The position numbers and the translations under genes are program-made. Shown piece after piece: positions 24,945 to 33,978 of a stretch of DNA of 35,133 bases. How positions within the stretch are numbered: position 1 is the stretch's first letter; every line of letters begins with the position of its first letter. Origin of the DNA: Chitinophagaceae bacterium (GTDB lineage Bacteria > Bacteroidota > Bacteroidia > Chitinophagales > Chitinophagaceae); the NCBI GenBank assembly GCA_004028765.1, contig SAIX01000005.1, positions 1 through 35,133 on the forward strand. The letters are read 5' to 3'. Below the pieces are notes generated by a model. The model saw nothing but the letters and a program-made list of their open reading frames with translations. It was not told the DNA's origin and ran no database searches.

Positions 24945-27338
24945 CTATTTGATTGTTTTACTTAACCGTATATAACGGCCTTCCTGGGTAATGCCTTCCA
25001 GCACCAGTTGCAAGGTATGACTGATATCATTGTTATAAAATGACAATGTGATTTTTTTGCCATCGCCGCCATAAACAATATCCGGCTTCCACAATAATGT
25101 CCGTCTCAAATCTGTCCGCGAAAAACCTTCTGCAGGTTTTGCATAATCGGGCTGATAAAATTCTTTAACCGGAGTATATCCCGGTAAAAGCGAATAATCC
25201 ATTCTTGTAAACTGTCCTTTGGAAGCATCATCCCCTTTTTTGGTGTACACGGCAATCGCCCCGGATGGCCCCCCACCTACATTTCCCGCGAATGGGGGGT
25301 TAAACACTTTTATGTATGCAATGCTGCTGATAGGAATGGATTGCACTTCTGTTGCTGTGGAAGGAAATTCATCCAGGAATAACCTTACCGGTAACCTGCG
25401 CCATTCCAGATATGGATTGGGGCCAATTGCATTATTAATGATCAGTCCCGGTACTTTTGACTGCAGGTAAAACAATGCATTCGCCGAACCCTGCGCTGTA
25501 ACATCATCAACGATGTTAAAGTCGCGGGAAAAACCACTCCCACTAAAAAGCCCGCTGGTATATTTTTCATTTAGTTCCTGTGACCGCGTTTTTACTTTGG
25601 CTTTTACCACCACTTCGCGCAGAGTGGTTTGCCTGGTCAGTTCATCCAGCCTTTTTTGTTCCGCTTCTATCGTTTTTATCCTTGCCATACCTGTTGTATC
25701 TGCGAGGTATTCTTGTAACGGTTTTATTCTTCGCAGTGAATCAAAAGGCAGGAAGCCGTTACCCAGTGTAACTTTACTCCGAAGCGGCAGCATCGTTTTA
25801 TTCAACTGGTAAAAAACTTTGCTGGTATCAAACAGTACAAGGTTGTCTTCCCGGAAACTGCCATCAGGGTTGAGTGAGGTAAAAATGAATTGCCGCGAAG
25901 AATCCTTTGCCATCACGATCAGGTTCAGCGTTTCGGCTTTTTTGATCTTGTTTTCACTGAGTCGGCTGATATTTCCTTCAATGGAAAGATAGCCCGTATC
26001 GCGCTGGTACTTCAGCGAGGGAATTTTTCCCGACAACAGGTCCTGCCAGGCAAACCTGCGCCAGCCATTGGTAAGCATAACGAGATCGAGCTGTTGTTCC
26101 ACACTGTCTTCATCAGAAGAAAAATAATAAGCAGGATTGTGTACATATCCCTTGATATCCGAACTCAGCAAAAAACGGGATACAATATTATCAGCCGGTT
26201 CTGAAAACCCTTCTCCATCCAGTACCGATAAAGATAAGGAAGCCGGTACGGTATCATTTACTTCTATGCTGTATACATTCCTGCCGCGTTTGCCCAGGTC
26301 AAGCGTATCTGTAAGCAGGTTTGTGTTTACAAGAAATTCATGGTTGTTTACAAACAATATCCTTTCTGCAACAGGCTGCTGATCGGCATCCAATATGGTT
26401 AACTGCAAAATACCCGAAGCCAGGTTACCCGTAGGCAAACTTGCGGTGATCGAATTTTTATCGGTGAGGTTTGCCACCGCACTGAAAATAAGCTCCTGGT
26501 TCATTGTTGCGATAATTTTCAGTTTCTTCAAACGGGCTTCGGCATTGCTTTTTCTTGTAACACTAAATGCATGCGGAAGTATCGAAGTATTTACCTGCAA
26601 CACAACCCCCGATTTTTTTGCAGGAGGAAGTTCCGTTGTGCGTATCTGTTCTTTTGTATCCCGCCACTCGGCATAATATTTTTCTCCTTCAACTGCTGTA
26701 AGGGAAAAAGATCCCATCCCATCATGAACGGTGCGAAAATCGGCCACCTTTTCTTTCCGGCTGTTCAGGATAATCCCGTTTACAGTTACAGGCAACCCCG
26801 AAGCATTCGTTGCTTTGAATGCAATACGTGAAACGATCCCTGTTACCATATCCCCGCCTTCGGGGAAGAAATGCAGAAAAGTTTCAGGCACCAGCTGGTT
26901 TGCGGGTATTGAGGCGGTGGTTTGTAAAACAGGGATTGTTTGCCGGAACAGAAATGAAGAATCAAAATTCAGCATCCACCGGGTATAAGACAATAACCGG
27001 ATGCTGTTGCCATTGTATTTTTCGGGGACCGTGAAACTTCCGGTGGCGGTTCCGGTAATAACAGGTGATACCGAACGGGTGATCAGTTTTCCCGCTTCAT
27101 CAAACCATTCGAAATAGAGGTTCCGGCTGAAATCGATATTTTCATTCGACTTTTGAAAATAGGCTTTGTACCATATCGTTTGACCGGGCAGGTATGCAGT
27201 GTTATCGAAATGGATATACATTTTTTCCTGCGGACTGTGCAGGTTATACCTCGCTAAAAGAGAATCGACCGGGATGGTTTGTGCCGTAACAAAGAACGAA
27301 ATCAGTAACAGGCAGTTTGCTGTAATCAATTTTAGCAT
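24945..27338 (-). CDS. Exported MG2/TonB-plug domain protein without barrel (paralogue B)
   Basis: From the ATG at 27338 this is a 797-residue protein with a signal peptide (MLKLITANCLLLISFFVTAQ). Its N-terminal part resembles a macroglobulin MG2 domain (PQEKMYIHFDNTAYLPGQTIWYKAYF). The middle holds further beta-sandwich domains. Near residues 590-710 is a TonB-receptor plug-like domain: TLREVVVKAK, LFYLQSKVPGLIINNA, and the ending SIAYIKVFNPPFAG then GAIAVYTKKG. Only about 90 residues follow, so there is no room for the 22-stranded barrel of a true receptor. It resembles its upstream neighbour throughout, so the pair arose by tandem duplication. Function is unknown; surface or periplasmic binding is likely. 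Confidence 0.85.
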   Translation of the reverse strand: MLKLITANCLLLISFFVTAQTIPVDSLLARYNLHSPQEKMYIHFDNTAYLPGQTIWYKAYFQKSNENIDFSRNLYFEWFDEAGKLITRSVSPVITGTATGSFTVPEKYNGNSIRLLSYTRWMLNFDSSFLFRQTIPVLQTTASIPANQLVPETFLHFFPEGGDMVTGIVSRIAFKATNASGLPVTVNGIILNSRKEKVADFRTVHDGMGSFSLTAVEGEKYYAEWRDTKEQIRTTELPPAKKSGVVLQVNTSILPHAFSVTRKSNAEARLKKLKIIATMNQELIFSAVANLTDKNSITASLPTGNLASGILQLTILDADQQPVAERILFVNNHEFLVNTNLLTDTLDLGKRGRNVYSIEVNDTVPASLSLSVLDGEGFSEPADNIVSRFLLSSDIKGYVHNPAYYFSSDEDSVEQQLDLVMLTNGWRRFAWQDLLSGKIPSLKYQRDTGYLSIEGNISRLSENKIKKAETLNLIVMAKDSSRQFIFTSLNPDGSFREDNLVLFDTSKVFYQLNKTMLPLRSKVTLGNGFLPFDSLRRIKPLQEYLADTTGMARIKTIEAEQKRLDELTRQTTLREVVVKAKVKTRSQELNEKYTSGLFSGSGFSRDFNIVDDVTAQGSANALFYLQSKVPGLIINNAIGPNPYLEWRRLPVRLFLDEFPSTATEVQSIPISSIAYIKVFNPPFAGNVGGGPSGAIAVYTKKGDDASKGQFTRMDYSLLPGYTPVKEFYQPDYAKPAEGFSRTDLRRTLLWKPDIVYGGDGKKITLSFYNNDISHTLQLVLEGITQEGRYIRLSKTIK

Positions 27339-27394
27339 AGGGCTTTGTTTTATCAGGAACAAAATATCCGGCAAGCTTTTATTTCAGCAGGTTC

Positions 27395-29818
27395 TTATTC
27401 CAGCCTGCGGCTGATATGAACCAGTTTCCCGTCGTTGGTAACACCTTCCAGTATCACACGGAATTTTTCACCCGCATCGTTGTTATAAAAACGGATCGAT
27501 ACAGTTTTTTGGCCTTCTTCCACAAACAGGTCCGGTTTCCAGAAAAGGGTTTTCCTGAAATCTGTTTGAGCTAAGGATGTGCCGGAAGATGCATAATCAG
27601 GAGAATAAAAATCGCGGATTGGGGTATAGGCACTGATGGTGAAGTTGTCCATACCCTTTATATCCGGTTTCGCATCCTGTCCCTTTTTTGTATAAACCGC
27701 GATCGCGCCGATACCTGAATTTCCGAGGGGAACCCCGAGAAAAGGCGGCCGGAACACTTTTACCATCGCAATATCACTGATACTGAAATCGAGTAAGCGC
27801 TCGGGAGCGATCTGCATTTCATTTAACATCACCGCAACCGATGCCTGTGCACCAATCAAAGAGTTGGTATTGCTTCCCCGCGATATCAGCAGCACCCTGC
27901 CGTCATTGTATTGCACACGCAAACCGGGTACTTTTGATTGCAGGTACGTAAATATATTCTGCGTCATTTTTGTTGCATCATCATCCACAAGGTTCAGTAT
28001 CGTGGCATCGCCGCTTTTAAACATGCCCGAGGTGTACTGGTCATTCAGTTCTTCATTCCGGTTTTTCTTTACGATACGGGTCTGCACTTTTACTTCTTCA
28101 AGCGTCATCTTGCCGAACGAGCGGGCAGCCTGTGCAATTCTCGCTTCCTGCGACAAAGGCGCTGGTGCCATTTCGCGGAAACTTTGCGGGAGCATTTTTT
28201 GAGGCTGGTATGGCAATGCACTCAGTTGTGCTTCCACATGGGTTAATCCCTTCAATGCATCATTATCCAGTTTATAATACACTTTTGTTGTATCAAACAA
28301 AAGCAGGTTGGGATACGTAAACCAGCTGTTATCGATCAGTGGCGCTGCCGCGACGGAACGGGACGAATCTTTCCCTTCAAAAAACAGGTTTACCAGTTTT
28401 GCTTTTTTCAGCATACCTGCTGCCCCTTTTTCAGGGTGCACCGTTGCCGAAAGAGAAATAAATTCTTCTTCACTTGAAAAAGGTAAAATTTCTTTTACCA
28501 GAGAATTTTTGTGCAGCATCTCCCACCTGAATTTCCGCCAGCCATTGGTAAGCATCACGAGATCAAGCCTGGCTGCAACCGTATCAGAGGAGGAAGAAAA
28601 ATAATAAGCCGGGTTATGTATGGTACCACGTATATCTGATGAAAGCAACAAAGCCGATACCAGGTTCTGTGTACTGTCGTACCGGCTGCTCTCTGTAACA
28701 ACAGAGACAGATAAATTCGCTGCAACAGAATCAGGATTAAGGATCGTGAAAATATTTTTCTCCCGTTTACCCGTTCCGATAGTGTCGGCCCTGATATCGA
28801 TAGCAGGTATATATTCTTCATTGTTTACGAAGATCACACGTTCTGCGAGCGGCATTCCTTTACTGTCAAGCACACTGATCACCGCAACCCCGGAAGGGAA
28901 CCTGCTGAGGGGGATACTCCCTTTTAATATTTTTTTACCATTGAACTGCAACCCCGCCTGGAACAGTAACTGCTGGTTATGATGCACCACCAGCTGTAAT
29001 TTTTCCTGCTGCTGTACCAGGTCATCAGTAGCCTGTAATTGAAAGCGGCAATCCAATGAATTTTTATCTGCAAAAAAAACAACCCCGCTTTTCCGTATGG
29101 AAGGTAATGCAGTATGGTGGACCCTTCCTTTCTCATCCGGCCAGATAGCCGTGTATTGCATATTTTCTCCGGGCTGCAGCGAAAAACTACCCATGCCATC
29201 GTGTTCAGAAATAAAATTGCAAACCGTTTTATTGTTCTGATCGGTAATTATGCCACTGATATTTATCGGTTTGCCATCAGCATTCACTGCTTTAAATGCT
29301 ACGCGTGAAACGAGTGTAGCCACCATCTCTCCTCCCTCGGGAAGAAAATCAATTTTCGCTTCAGCGGGAGATGCGGGGCCAGTATTTTTTTGAGAAGCGG
29401 ATTGAGCTACCGGGAAACTTTTCCGGAAAAGAAAGGATGAATCAAAATTCAGCATCCACTGGGTATACGCCAATACATGCAGTTGTGATCCGCTATACGA
29501 TTCGGGTATGGTAAAATTTCCCCAACCGGATGATTGGTAAACCGGTGTCACATTTCTTGAAATACTTTTTCCATTCTCATCAAACCAGTTCAGGTAAGCC
29601 ACTTTACTGAATGCATCGCCAAGGGATGATTGGAGATAAAATTTAAACCATACCGTATCCCCCGGCGAATAACCTGAACGATCAAAATGCACATACATTT
29701 TTTCCTGCGGGAACAACCGGTTGTATCGCTGCAGCGCGGCGGTGTCTGCCTGTTGTGCAGAAACAGAGAGAAGGCCGGCCAGCATAACCAGCATCGCCGA
29801 TATATAAAATCGATTCAT
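27395..29818 (-). CDS. Exported MG2/TonB-plug domain protein without barrel (paralogue A)
   Basis: From the ATG at 29818 this is an 807-residue protein. It has a signal peptide (MNRFYISAMLVMLAGLLSVSAQ), an MG2-like start (PQEKMYVHFDRSGYSPGDTVWFKFY), a shared LAYTQWMLNFDSSFLFRKSFPV block, and a C-terminal plug-like domain (TLEEVKVQTR, IFTYLQSKVPGLRVQY, SISDIAMVKVFRPPFLG, IGAIAVYTKKG). Both paralogues end with a similar short domain (FRKTLFWKPDLFVEEG..., then RFYNND...LEGVTNDGKLVHISR). The barrel is missing. It lies 48 bp downstream of the orphan TolC gene and 56 bp upstream of paralogue B, all on one strand. The shorter start is chosen because the alternative ATG (29848) would put charged residues before the signal peptide. 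Confidence 0.85.
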   Translation of the reverse strand: MNRFYISAMLVMLAGLLSVSAQQADTAALQRYNRLFPQEKMYVHFDRSGYSPGDTVWFKFYLQSSLGDAFSKVAYLNWFDENGKSISRNVTPVYQSSGWGNFTIPESYSGSQLHVLAYTQWMLNFDSSFLFRKSFPVAQSASQKNTGPASPAEAKIDFLPEGGEMVATLVSRVAFKAVNADGKPINISGIITDQNNKTVCNFISEHDGMGSFSLQPGENMQYTAIWPDEKGRVHHTALPSIRKSGVVFFADKNSLDCRFQLQATDDLVQQQEKLQLVVHHNQQLLFQAGLQFNGKKILKGSIPLSRFPSGVAVISVLDSKGMPLAERVIFVNNEEYIPAIDIRADTIGTGKREKNIFTILNPDSVAANLSVSVVTESSRYDSTQNLVSALLLSSDIRGTIHNPAYYFSSSSDTVAARLDLVMLTNGWRKFRWEMLHKNSLVKEILPFSSEEEFISLSATVHPEKGAAGMLKKAKLVNLFFEGKDSSRSVAAAPLIDNSWFTYPNLLLFDTTKVYYKLDNDALKGLTHVEAQLSALPYQPQKMLPQSFREMAPAPLSQEARIAQAARSFGKMTLEEVKVQTRIVKKNRNEELNDQYTSGMFKSGDATILNLVDDDATKMTQNIFTYLQSKVPGLRVQYNDGRVLLISRGSNTNSLIGAQASVAVMLNEMQIAPERLLDFSISDIAMVKVFRPPFLGVPLGNSGIGAIAVYTKKGQDAKPDIKGMDNFTISAYTPIRDFYSPDYASSGTSLAQTDFRKTLFWKPDLFVEEGQKTVSIRFYNNDAGEKFRVILEGVTNDGKLVHISRRLE

Positions 29819-29866
29819 CTTTTTTAGCTGGTAAGAATGGCATTTCATACCAGTAAGCGGCAGTCA

Positions 29867-31162
29867 TCAGGGGGTGAGTTGACCGGCCAGTCGTTTCAGT
29901 TCTATCTCCGCAGCTTTTGCTGCGTAAGCAAGATTGATCAAACGGTATCCTTCGTTTTCAAAACTTTGTTGCGCCTGTCTTACATCAATAATCGTAGCCT
30001 GGCCAAGTTGAAATTTCTGCAGCACAAGATCGAGCAGTTGCATCGAAAGCTGGTAATTCTTTTGTTCCGTTTCAAGCTGTGCAAGCGTATTACGGTAGCC
30101 CTGGTAAGTTTTTACCATACCCACTTCGTTATCGTAAATAAGGTTGTCTCTCTGGATAACTGCATTACGTGTATTGATCTGTGCTACCTGCAGCTGCCGT
30201 TTACTGGCCGTACCTGCATAAATCGGTATGGATAAGTTGATGCCCACAAACGGGCCATAGCTTTGGTTCAGTTGTGTAAAGCCTGCGGCACTGCTGCTGC
30301 TGCTGAAGTTATAACCTGTACTTGCTCTCACTGTTGGGTAGCGCAGCGCTGCTGTTTCCTTTTCGATCAGTTCATTGATATTGATCTGTTTGCTGGCAGC
30401 AGTAACCAATGGATTCAAAGCAAGGCGGTTGCGCACTGAATCCATATTAACAGAACGATCGATGAGGATGGTATCTTTAATTGTGATAGGCGTGCCCGGT
30501 TTCATAAACATCAGGTTCTGCAGATCTGTAATGGCCTGCTCTATCACGAGCTCCTGCGCCTGCTGTGATTGTACAAGCGCATTCAGGTCTACCTGTGCCT
30601 GGTAAATATCTGCCTGGTTTGAAAGGCCCACATCTTTCCGCACCTGTAACACTTCGAGTTTCTTTTTCGCCACTTCAATGGATTGCTGCAGGGTTTTACG
30701 GTATCCCTGCTGACGAACCACATCAAAATATTTGGTGCTCACTGCGGCAATGGTGGTTTGGATCTGTGCATTCAGCAGGTCTTTATTCTGAGCTACCAGT
30801 TGTTCCAGTCTTTTCCGGGTGGTGATCACGCGGTAACCGTTCGATAAAAGGATGCTTCCTGTAATACCCATTACCAGGTTATTCGAACCCACATTGTCTC
30901 TTTTGGTATCCCGGCTTGGGTCTGAAAATTTCTGGTTGATACTGGTGATCTGTTCATTGTCGCTGCCCGTAGCCGATACGGTGGGAAGTGCCCCTGCCAC
31001 ACCGGGATGGTTATTCACCAGGCTGATCTCGATATTATTCTTCGCGAGCTGGATATCGTAACTGTTCTTAAGTGCCGTATTGATGGCATCGGTGAGTGTG
31101 AACGATTGCTGCGCGTATGCAGTTCCTGTGAGCAATGCAAGGATAACGGCGATCTTTCTCAT
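29867..31162 (-). CDS. TolC-family outer-membrane protein (no pump genes adjacent)
   Basis: From the ATG at 31162 this is a 431-residue protein with a signal peptide (MRKIAVILALLTGTAYAQQ). Two outer-membrane-factor repeats follow: FTLTDAINTALKNSYDIQLAKNNIE starts the first, and VRASTGYNFSSSSSAAGF with VGINLSIPIYAGTASKRQLQ lies in the second, followed by a long helix ending FQLGQATIIDVRQAQQSFENEG. It is the same family as the TolC protein of the efflux operon but clearly divergent. No adaptor or pump lies beside it; it sits between pyrH and two plug-domain genes. It may serve a transporter encoded elsewhere. The longer start at 31195 would add 11 residues before the signal peptide. Confidence 0.9.
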   Translation of the reverse strand: MRKIAVILALLTGTAYAQQSFTLTDAINTALKNSYDIQLAKNNIEISLVNNHPGVAGALPTVSATGSDNEQITSINQKFSDPSRDTKRDNVGSNNLVMGITGSILLSNGYRVITTRKRLEQLVAQNKDLLNAQIQTTIAAVSTKYFDVVRQQGYRKTLQQSIEVAKKKLEVLQVRKDVGLSNQADIYQAQVDLNALVQSQQAQELVIEQAITDLQNLMFMKPGTPITIKDTILIDRSVNMDSVRNRLALNPLVTAASKQININELIEKETAALRYPTVRASTGYNFSSSSSAAGFTQLNQSYGPFVGINLSIPIYAGTASKRQLQVAQINTRNAVIQRDNLIYDNEVGMVKTYQGYRNTLAQLETEQKNYQLSMQLLDLVLQKFQLGQATIIDVRQAQQSFENEGYRLINLAYAAKAAEIELKRLAGQLTP

Positions 31163-31219
31163 GCTGTTGAAATTACCAATGCGGCTTTGTGTCATCAGAA
31201 AATTTATATGAACGGATGA

Positions 31220-31936
31220 TCAGCTTACCAGCGTCCCTACATTGGCTCCTTCCACTACTTTCAGCAGGTTGGCCGGCTTGTTCATATCGAACACAATAAT
31301 GGGGAGTTTGTTTTCCATGCAAAGCGTAAAAGCTGTCATATCCATCACTTTCAGGTTTTTGCTGATGCAGTCCTGGAAGCTTAGTTTATCAAATTTGGTA
31401 GCAGAGGGGTCTTTTTCCGGGTCGGCCGTATAAATGCCATCCACCCGGGTTCCTTTCAGGATCACATCGGCCTTCATTTCAATTGCGCGGAGAGAGCCTG
31501 CCGTATCCGTGGTAAAATATGGGTTACCGGTACCTGCACCAAATATCACCACACGGCCTTTTTCCAAATGGCGCAATGCCTTTCTGCGGATATAGGGTTC
31601 TGCCACCTGTTCCATATTGATGGCGCTTTGTAAACGGGTATACACACCGATCTTTTCCAGCATGGCCTGCATGGCCATTGCATTGATCACCGTTGCCAGC
31701 ATCCCCATATAATCGCCATGCGCCCTTTCAATACCGCTGTCGGCTTCATTCATCCCGCGGTAAATATTTCCGCCACCGATTACAATCGCCACCTGTACAC
31801 CCAACTCGGTTACCAGTTTGATATCATGTGCATACTGTTCAATGATCTTGGGGTTAAAGGGGTCGCCTGTTGGCTGGTCGCCCAATAATGCTTCACCGGA
31901 TAGTTTGAGAAGGATACGCTTGAACTTAGGCAGCAT
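31220..31936 (-). CDS. pyrH: UMP kinase
   Basis: This 238-residue enzyme phosphorylates UMP to UDP with ATP in pyrimidine synthesis. It is a bacterial hexameric UMP kinase of the amino-acid kinase fold. Seen are [15 protein letters not shown] (7-21), [13 protein letters not shown] (48-60), [33 protein letters not shown] (near 135-150) and [13 protein letters not shown] (167-179). The size and all motifs are standard. In many bacteria pyrH follows tsf, and that order is kept here, although a terminator separates the two. The TolC and plug-domain genes follow on the same strand with short gaps. Confidence 0.97.
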   Translation of the reverse strand: MLPKFKRILLKLSGEALLGDQPTGDPFNPKIIEQYAHDIKLVTELGVQVAIVIGGGNIYRGMNEADSGIERAHGDYMGMLATVINAMAMQAMLEKIGVYTRLQSAINMEQVAEPYIRRKALRHLEKGRVVIFGAGTGNPYFTTDTAGSLRAIEMKADVILKGTRVDGIYTADPEKDPSATKFDKLSFQDCISKNLKVMDMTAFTLCMENKLPIIVFDMNKPANLLKVVEGANVGTLVS

Positions 31937-31998
31937 GTAAAATGATTTGTATGCAAATAACCTTAATTTTTATACAAATGCCAAGACTATCAGCGCAT

Positions 31999-32029
31999 AA
32001 AAAAAGGGAGCATAAAATACGCTCCCTTT
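31999..32029 (-). terminator. Intrinsic terminator after tsf
   Basis: On the minus strand AAAGGGAGC (32029-32021) pairs perfectly with GCTCCCTTT (32011-32003) around a 9-nt loop. It is followed by a run of seven T (complement of the A tract 31999-32005, partly within the stem). It ends the ribosomal operon and separates it from pyrH. Confidence 0.88.
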
Positions 32030-32050
32030 GCATATAAAAAGATTGCAGGG

Positions 32051-32875
32051 TTATCCCAGCGCCACACGCTTAAACCCGGTCACTTTCACATCACCCGCAG
32101 ATTTCAGGTAAGCTTCTACGGTAATAGCGCTGTCTTTTACAAAAGCCTGCGCCAGCAATGTATTTTCCTTGAAGAAAGCATTCAGTTTCCCTTCAGCGAT
32201 CTTGGCGATCATATCTTCTGGTTTACCAGCCATTTTCGGATCGGCTTTCATGGTTTCCACCACGATGGCCCTTTCCCTTTCCACCACATCGGCAGGGATG
32301 CTTGCCGCATCAACCGCCAGCGGGTTCATCGCAGCGATCTGCATCGCCACATCTTTTCCGGCTTCTTCTGCAACAGCAGTTAACCCTACAAGTACGCCCA
32401 TACGGTTGGCACCATGGATATAAGAAGCCACATAAGGCGCTTCCACCCTCTCGAATTTCGCAATACCGATCTTTTCACCAATCGCGGCAAGTTTATCATT
32501 GATCAGGTCCGACACTTTCGCACCATTCACGGTTACTTCATTGAGTTCTTCTGCAGATTTTACGTCATTGGCAACTGCTGCATCCGCAATGCTTTGCGCA
32601 AATGCAACAAAATCGGCATTCTTGGAAACGAAATCTGTTTCGCAACTGATACAAACCACGAAACCGGTTTTATTATCAGCAGATGTTTGCGCAATGATCA
32701 CACCTTCTTTCGCTTCACGGTCACTGCGTTTTGCCGCTACTTTCTGACCCTGCTTACGCAGCCAGTCGATGGCCGCTTCAAAATCACCATTGGTTTCCGT
32801 CAATGCTTTTCTGCAATCCATCATACCGGCTCCGGTAGTCTGGCGCAGTTTATTAATATCCTGTGCAGTTATCAT
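32051..32875 (-). CDS. tsf: Elongation factor Ts
   Basis: This 274-residue guanine-nucleotide exchange factor for EF-Tu has the N-terminal UBA-like domain with TTGAGMMDCRKALTETNGD (13-31), then WLRKQGQ and the core motif CETDFVSKN near residues 78-86. The dimerisation region and the C-terminal VKDSAITVEAYLK segment are also present. It is encoded downstream of rpsB, the usual partner, but with a 112-bp gap that holds a word-repeat hairpin. No Shine-Dalgarno sequence precedes the start; the upstream bases are A/T-rich, as is normal in Bacteroidota. Confidence 0.97.
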   Translation of the reverse strand: MITAQDINKLRQTTGAGMMDCRKALTETNGDFEAAIDWLRKQGQKVAAKRSDREAKEGVIIAQTSADNKTGFVVCISCETDFVSKNADFVAFAQSIADAAVANDVKSAEELNEVTVNGAKVSDLINDKLAAIGEKIGIAKFERVEAPYVASYIHGANRMGVLVGLTAVAEEAGKDVAMQIAAMNPLAVDAASIPADVVERERAIVVETMKADPKMAGKPEDMIAKIAEGKLNAFFKENTLLAQAFVKDSAITVEAYLKSAGDVKVTGFKRVALG

Positions 32876-32884
32876 TATTGAAAT

Positions 32885-32958
32885 AATTAAGAATTAGGAA
32901 TGAGGAATTAAGAATTGGGAAACAAGAACAATAACATCCGTTATTCATTCTTAATTCC
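32885..32958. repeat. Inverted AATTAAGAAT word repeat between rpsB and tsf
   Basis: GGAATTAAGAAT (32904-32915) and ATTCTTAATTCC (32947-32958) are perfect 12-bp inverted arms with 31 bp between. Upstream direct variants (TTAAGAATTAGGAA, 32887-32900) extend the left arm. In the transcript this would be a stem about 30 nt before the tsf start codon. Confidence 0.65.
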
Positions 32959-32987
32959 CAACCCTGATTCAATAAGTTGTGCAGAAA

Positions 32988-33875
32988 TTATTTTGCACCA
33001 CCACCTGCCGGTCTGCGGCTGGCCGGAACACGGCGCTTGGGAGCACCTGCACCACCTGCTGCCGCACTACCGCCGCGACGTCCGCCACGGCCACCTTCAG
33101 CCTGGGCTTCCGCTTCAAGGCGGCGTGCCTTGGCTTCGTTCTCGTTGTTGGTTTCGTCAGACTCTTCTTCATCTTTAGAAGCCTGGCGCTCAGCCAAACC
33201 TTCTGCGATGGCAGCTACGATATAGTTGGTGATGATGGCGATAGATTTTGTTGCATCATCGTTCGCGGGGATCGCAAAATCCACTTTGTTCGGATCGCAG
33301 TTGGTATCCACCATCCCGAAAGTGGTGATGCCCAAACGTTTTGCTTCCGACAATGCGATATGCTCATGACCGATATCCACGAGGAACAATGCTGCAGGTA
33401 AACGGCCCAGTTGCGCGATACCACCCAGCACTTTCTCCATTTTATCCTTATCACGGCTTAAAGTAAGGCGCTCTTTCTTGGTAAGGCTTTCTGCGCTGCC
33501 GTCATTCAGCATTTTCTCGATGCTCTGCATTTTCTTCACGCTCTTACGAACCGTGTTGAAGTTGGTAAGCATCCCACCCAGCCAGCGCTCAGTGGCAAAA
33601 GGCATGTTCACACGCTTGGCGCATTCGCTCACGATTTCTTTCGCCTGCTTTTTGGTGGCCACAAACATGATCTTCTTACCGCTTTTCGCGATCTGCTTTA
33701 CAGCCGCTGCAGCTTCCTGCAGGTGATCAACGGTTTTGTTCAGGTCAATGATGTGGATACCTTTCTTTTCAGCAAAGATGTAAGGCAGCATCTTGGGATT
33801 CCACTTCTTTTTCAGGTGACCAAAATGTACACCGGCCTCCAGGAGTTGCTGTTGTAATGAAGTGTTATTTTCCAT
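32988..33875 (-). CDS. rpsB: 30S ribosomal protein S2 with a C-terminal Gly/Arg tail
   Basis: From the ATG at 33875 this is a 295-residue uS2. The N terminus (LLEAGVHFGHLKKKWNPKM) and the blocks GIHIIDLNKT, TNFNTVRKSVKK, LPAALFLVDIGHE and VDTNCDPNKVDFAIPANDDA are all standard. Normal S2 ends near residue 235. Here about 60 residues are added: an acidic stretch (DEEESDE, about 235-241) followed by a basic glycine/arginine-rich tail (GGRGGRRGG, PKRRVPASRRP). The upstream ATG at 33911 lies next to a repeat and is not preferred. It is co-directional with rpsI upstream and tsf downstream. Confidence 0.96.
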   Translation of the reverse strand: MENNTSLQQQLLEAGVHFGHLKKKWNPKMLPYIFAEKKGIHIIDLNKTVDHLQEAAAAVKQIAKSGKKIMFVATKKQAKEIVSECAKRVNMPFATERWLGGMLTNFNTVRKSVKKMQSIEKMLNDGSAESLTKKERLTLSRDKDKMEKVLGGIAQLGRLPAALFLVDIGHEHIALSEAKRLGITTFGMVDTNCDPNKVDFAIPANDDATKSIAIITNYIVAAIAEGLAERQASKDEEESDETNNENEAKARRLEAEAQAEGGRGGRRGGSAAAGGAGAPKRRVPASRRPAGGGAK

Positions 33876-33904
33876 TTGTTCGATTATAATTTGTGATTGA
33901 TAAT

Positions 33905-33972
33905 GGTTCATTGCTCATGGTTCACAGTTTATGGCGAAACAGCGATGAACTATCGGCCATGACCCATGAACC
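33905..33972. repeat. Long foldback of GGTTCATGG words between rpsI and rpsB
   Basis: 33905-33936 and 33941-33972 are inverted copies (23 of 32 positions) joined by a 4-nt loop (AAAC). The perfect blocks include GGTTCAT and TCATGG. The element fills most of the 103-bp gap between rpsI and rpsB and would be an mRNA hairpin ending 29 nt before the rpsB start codon. Confidence 0.7.
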
Positions 33973-33978
33973 CAACTG

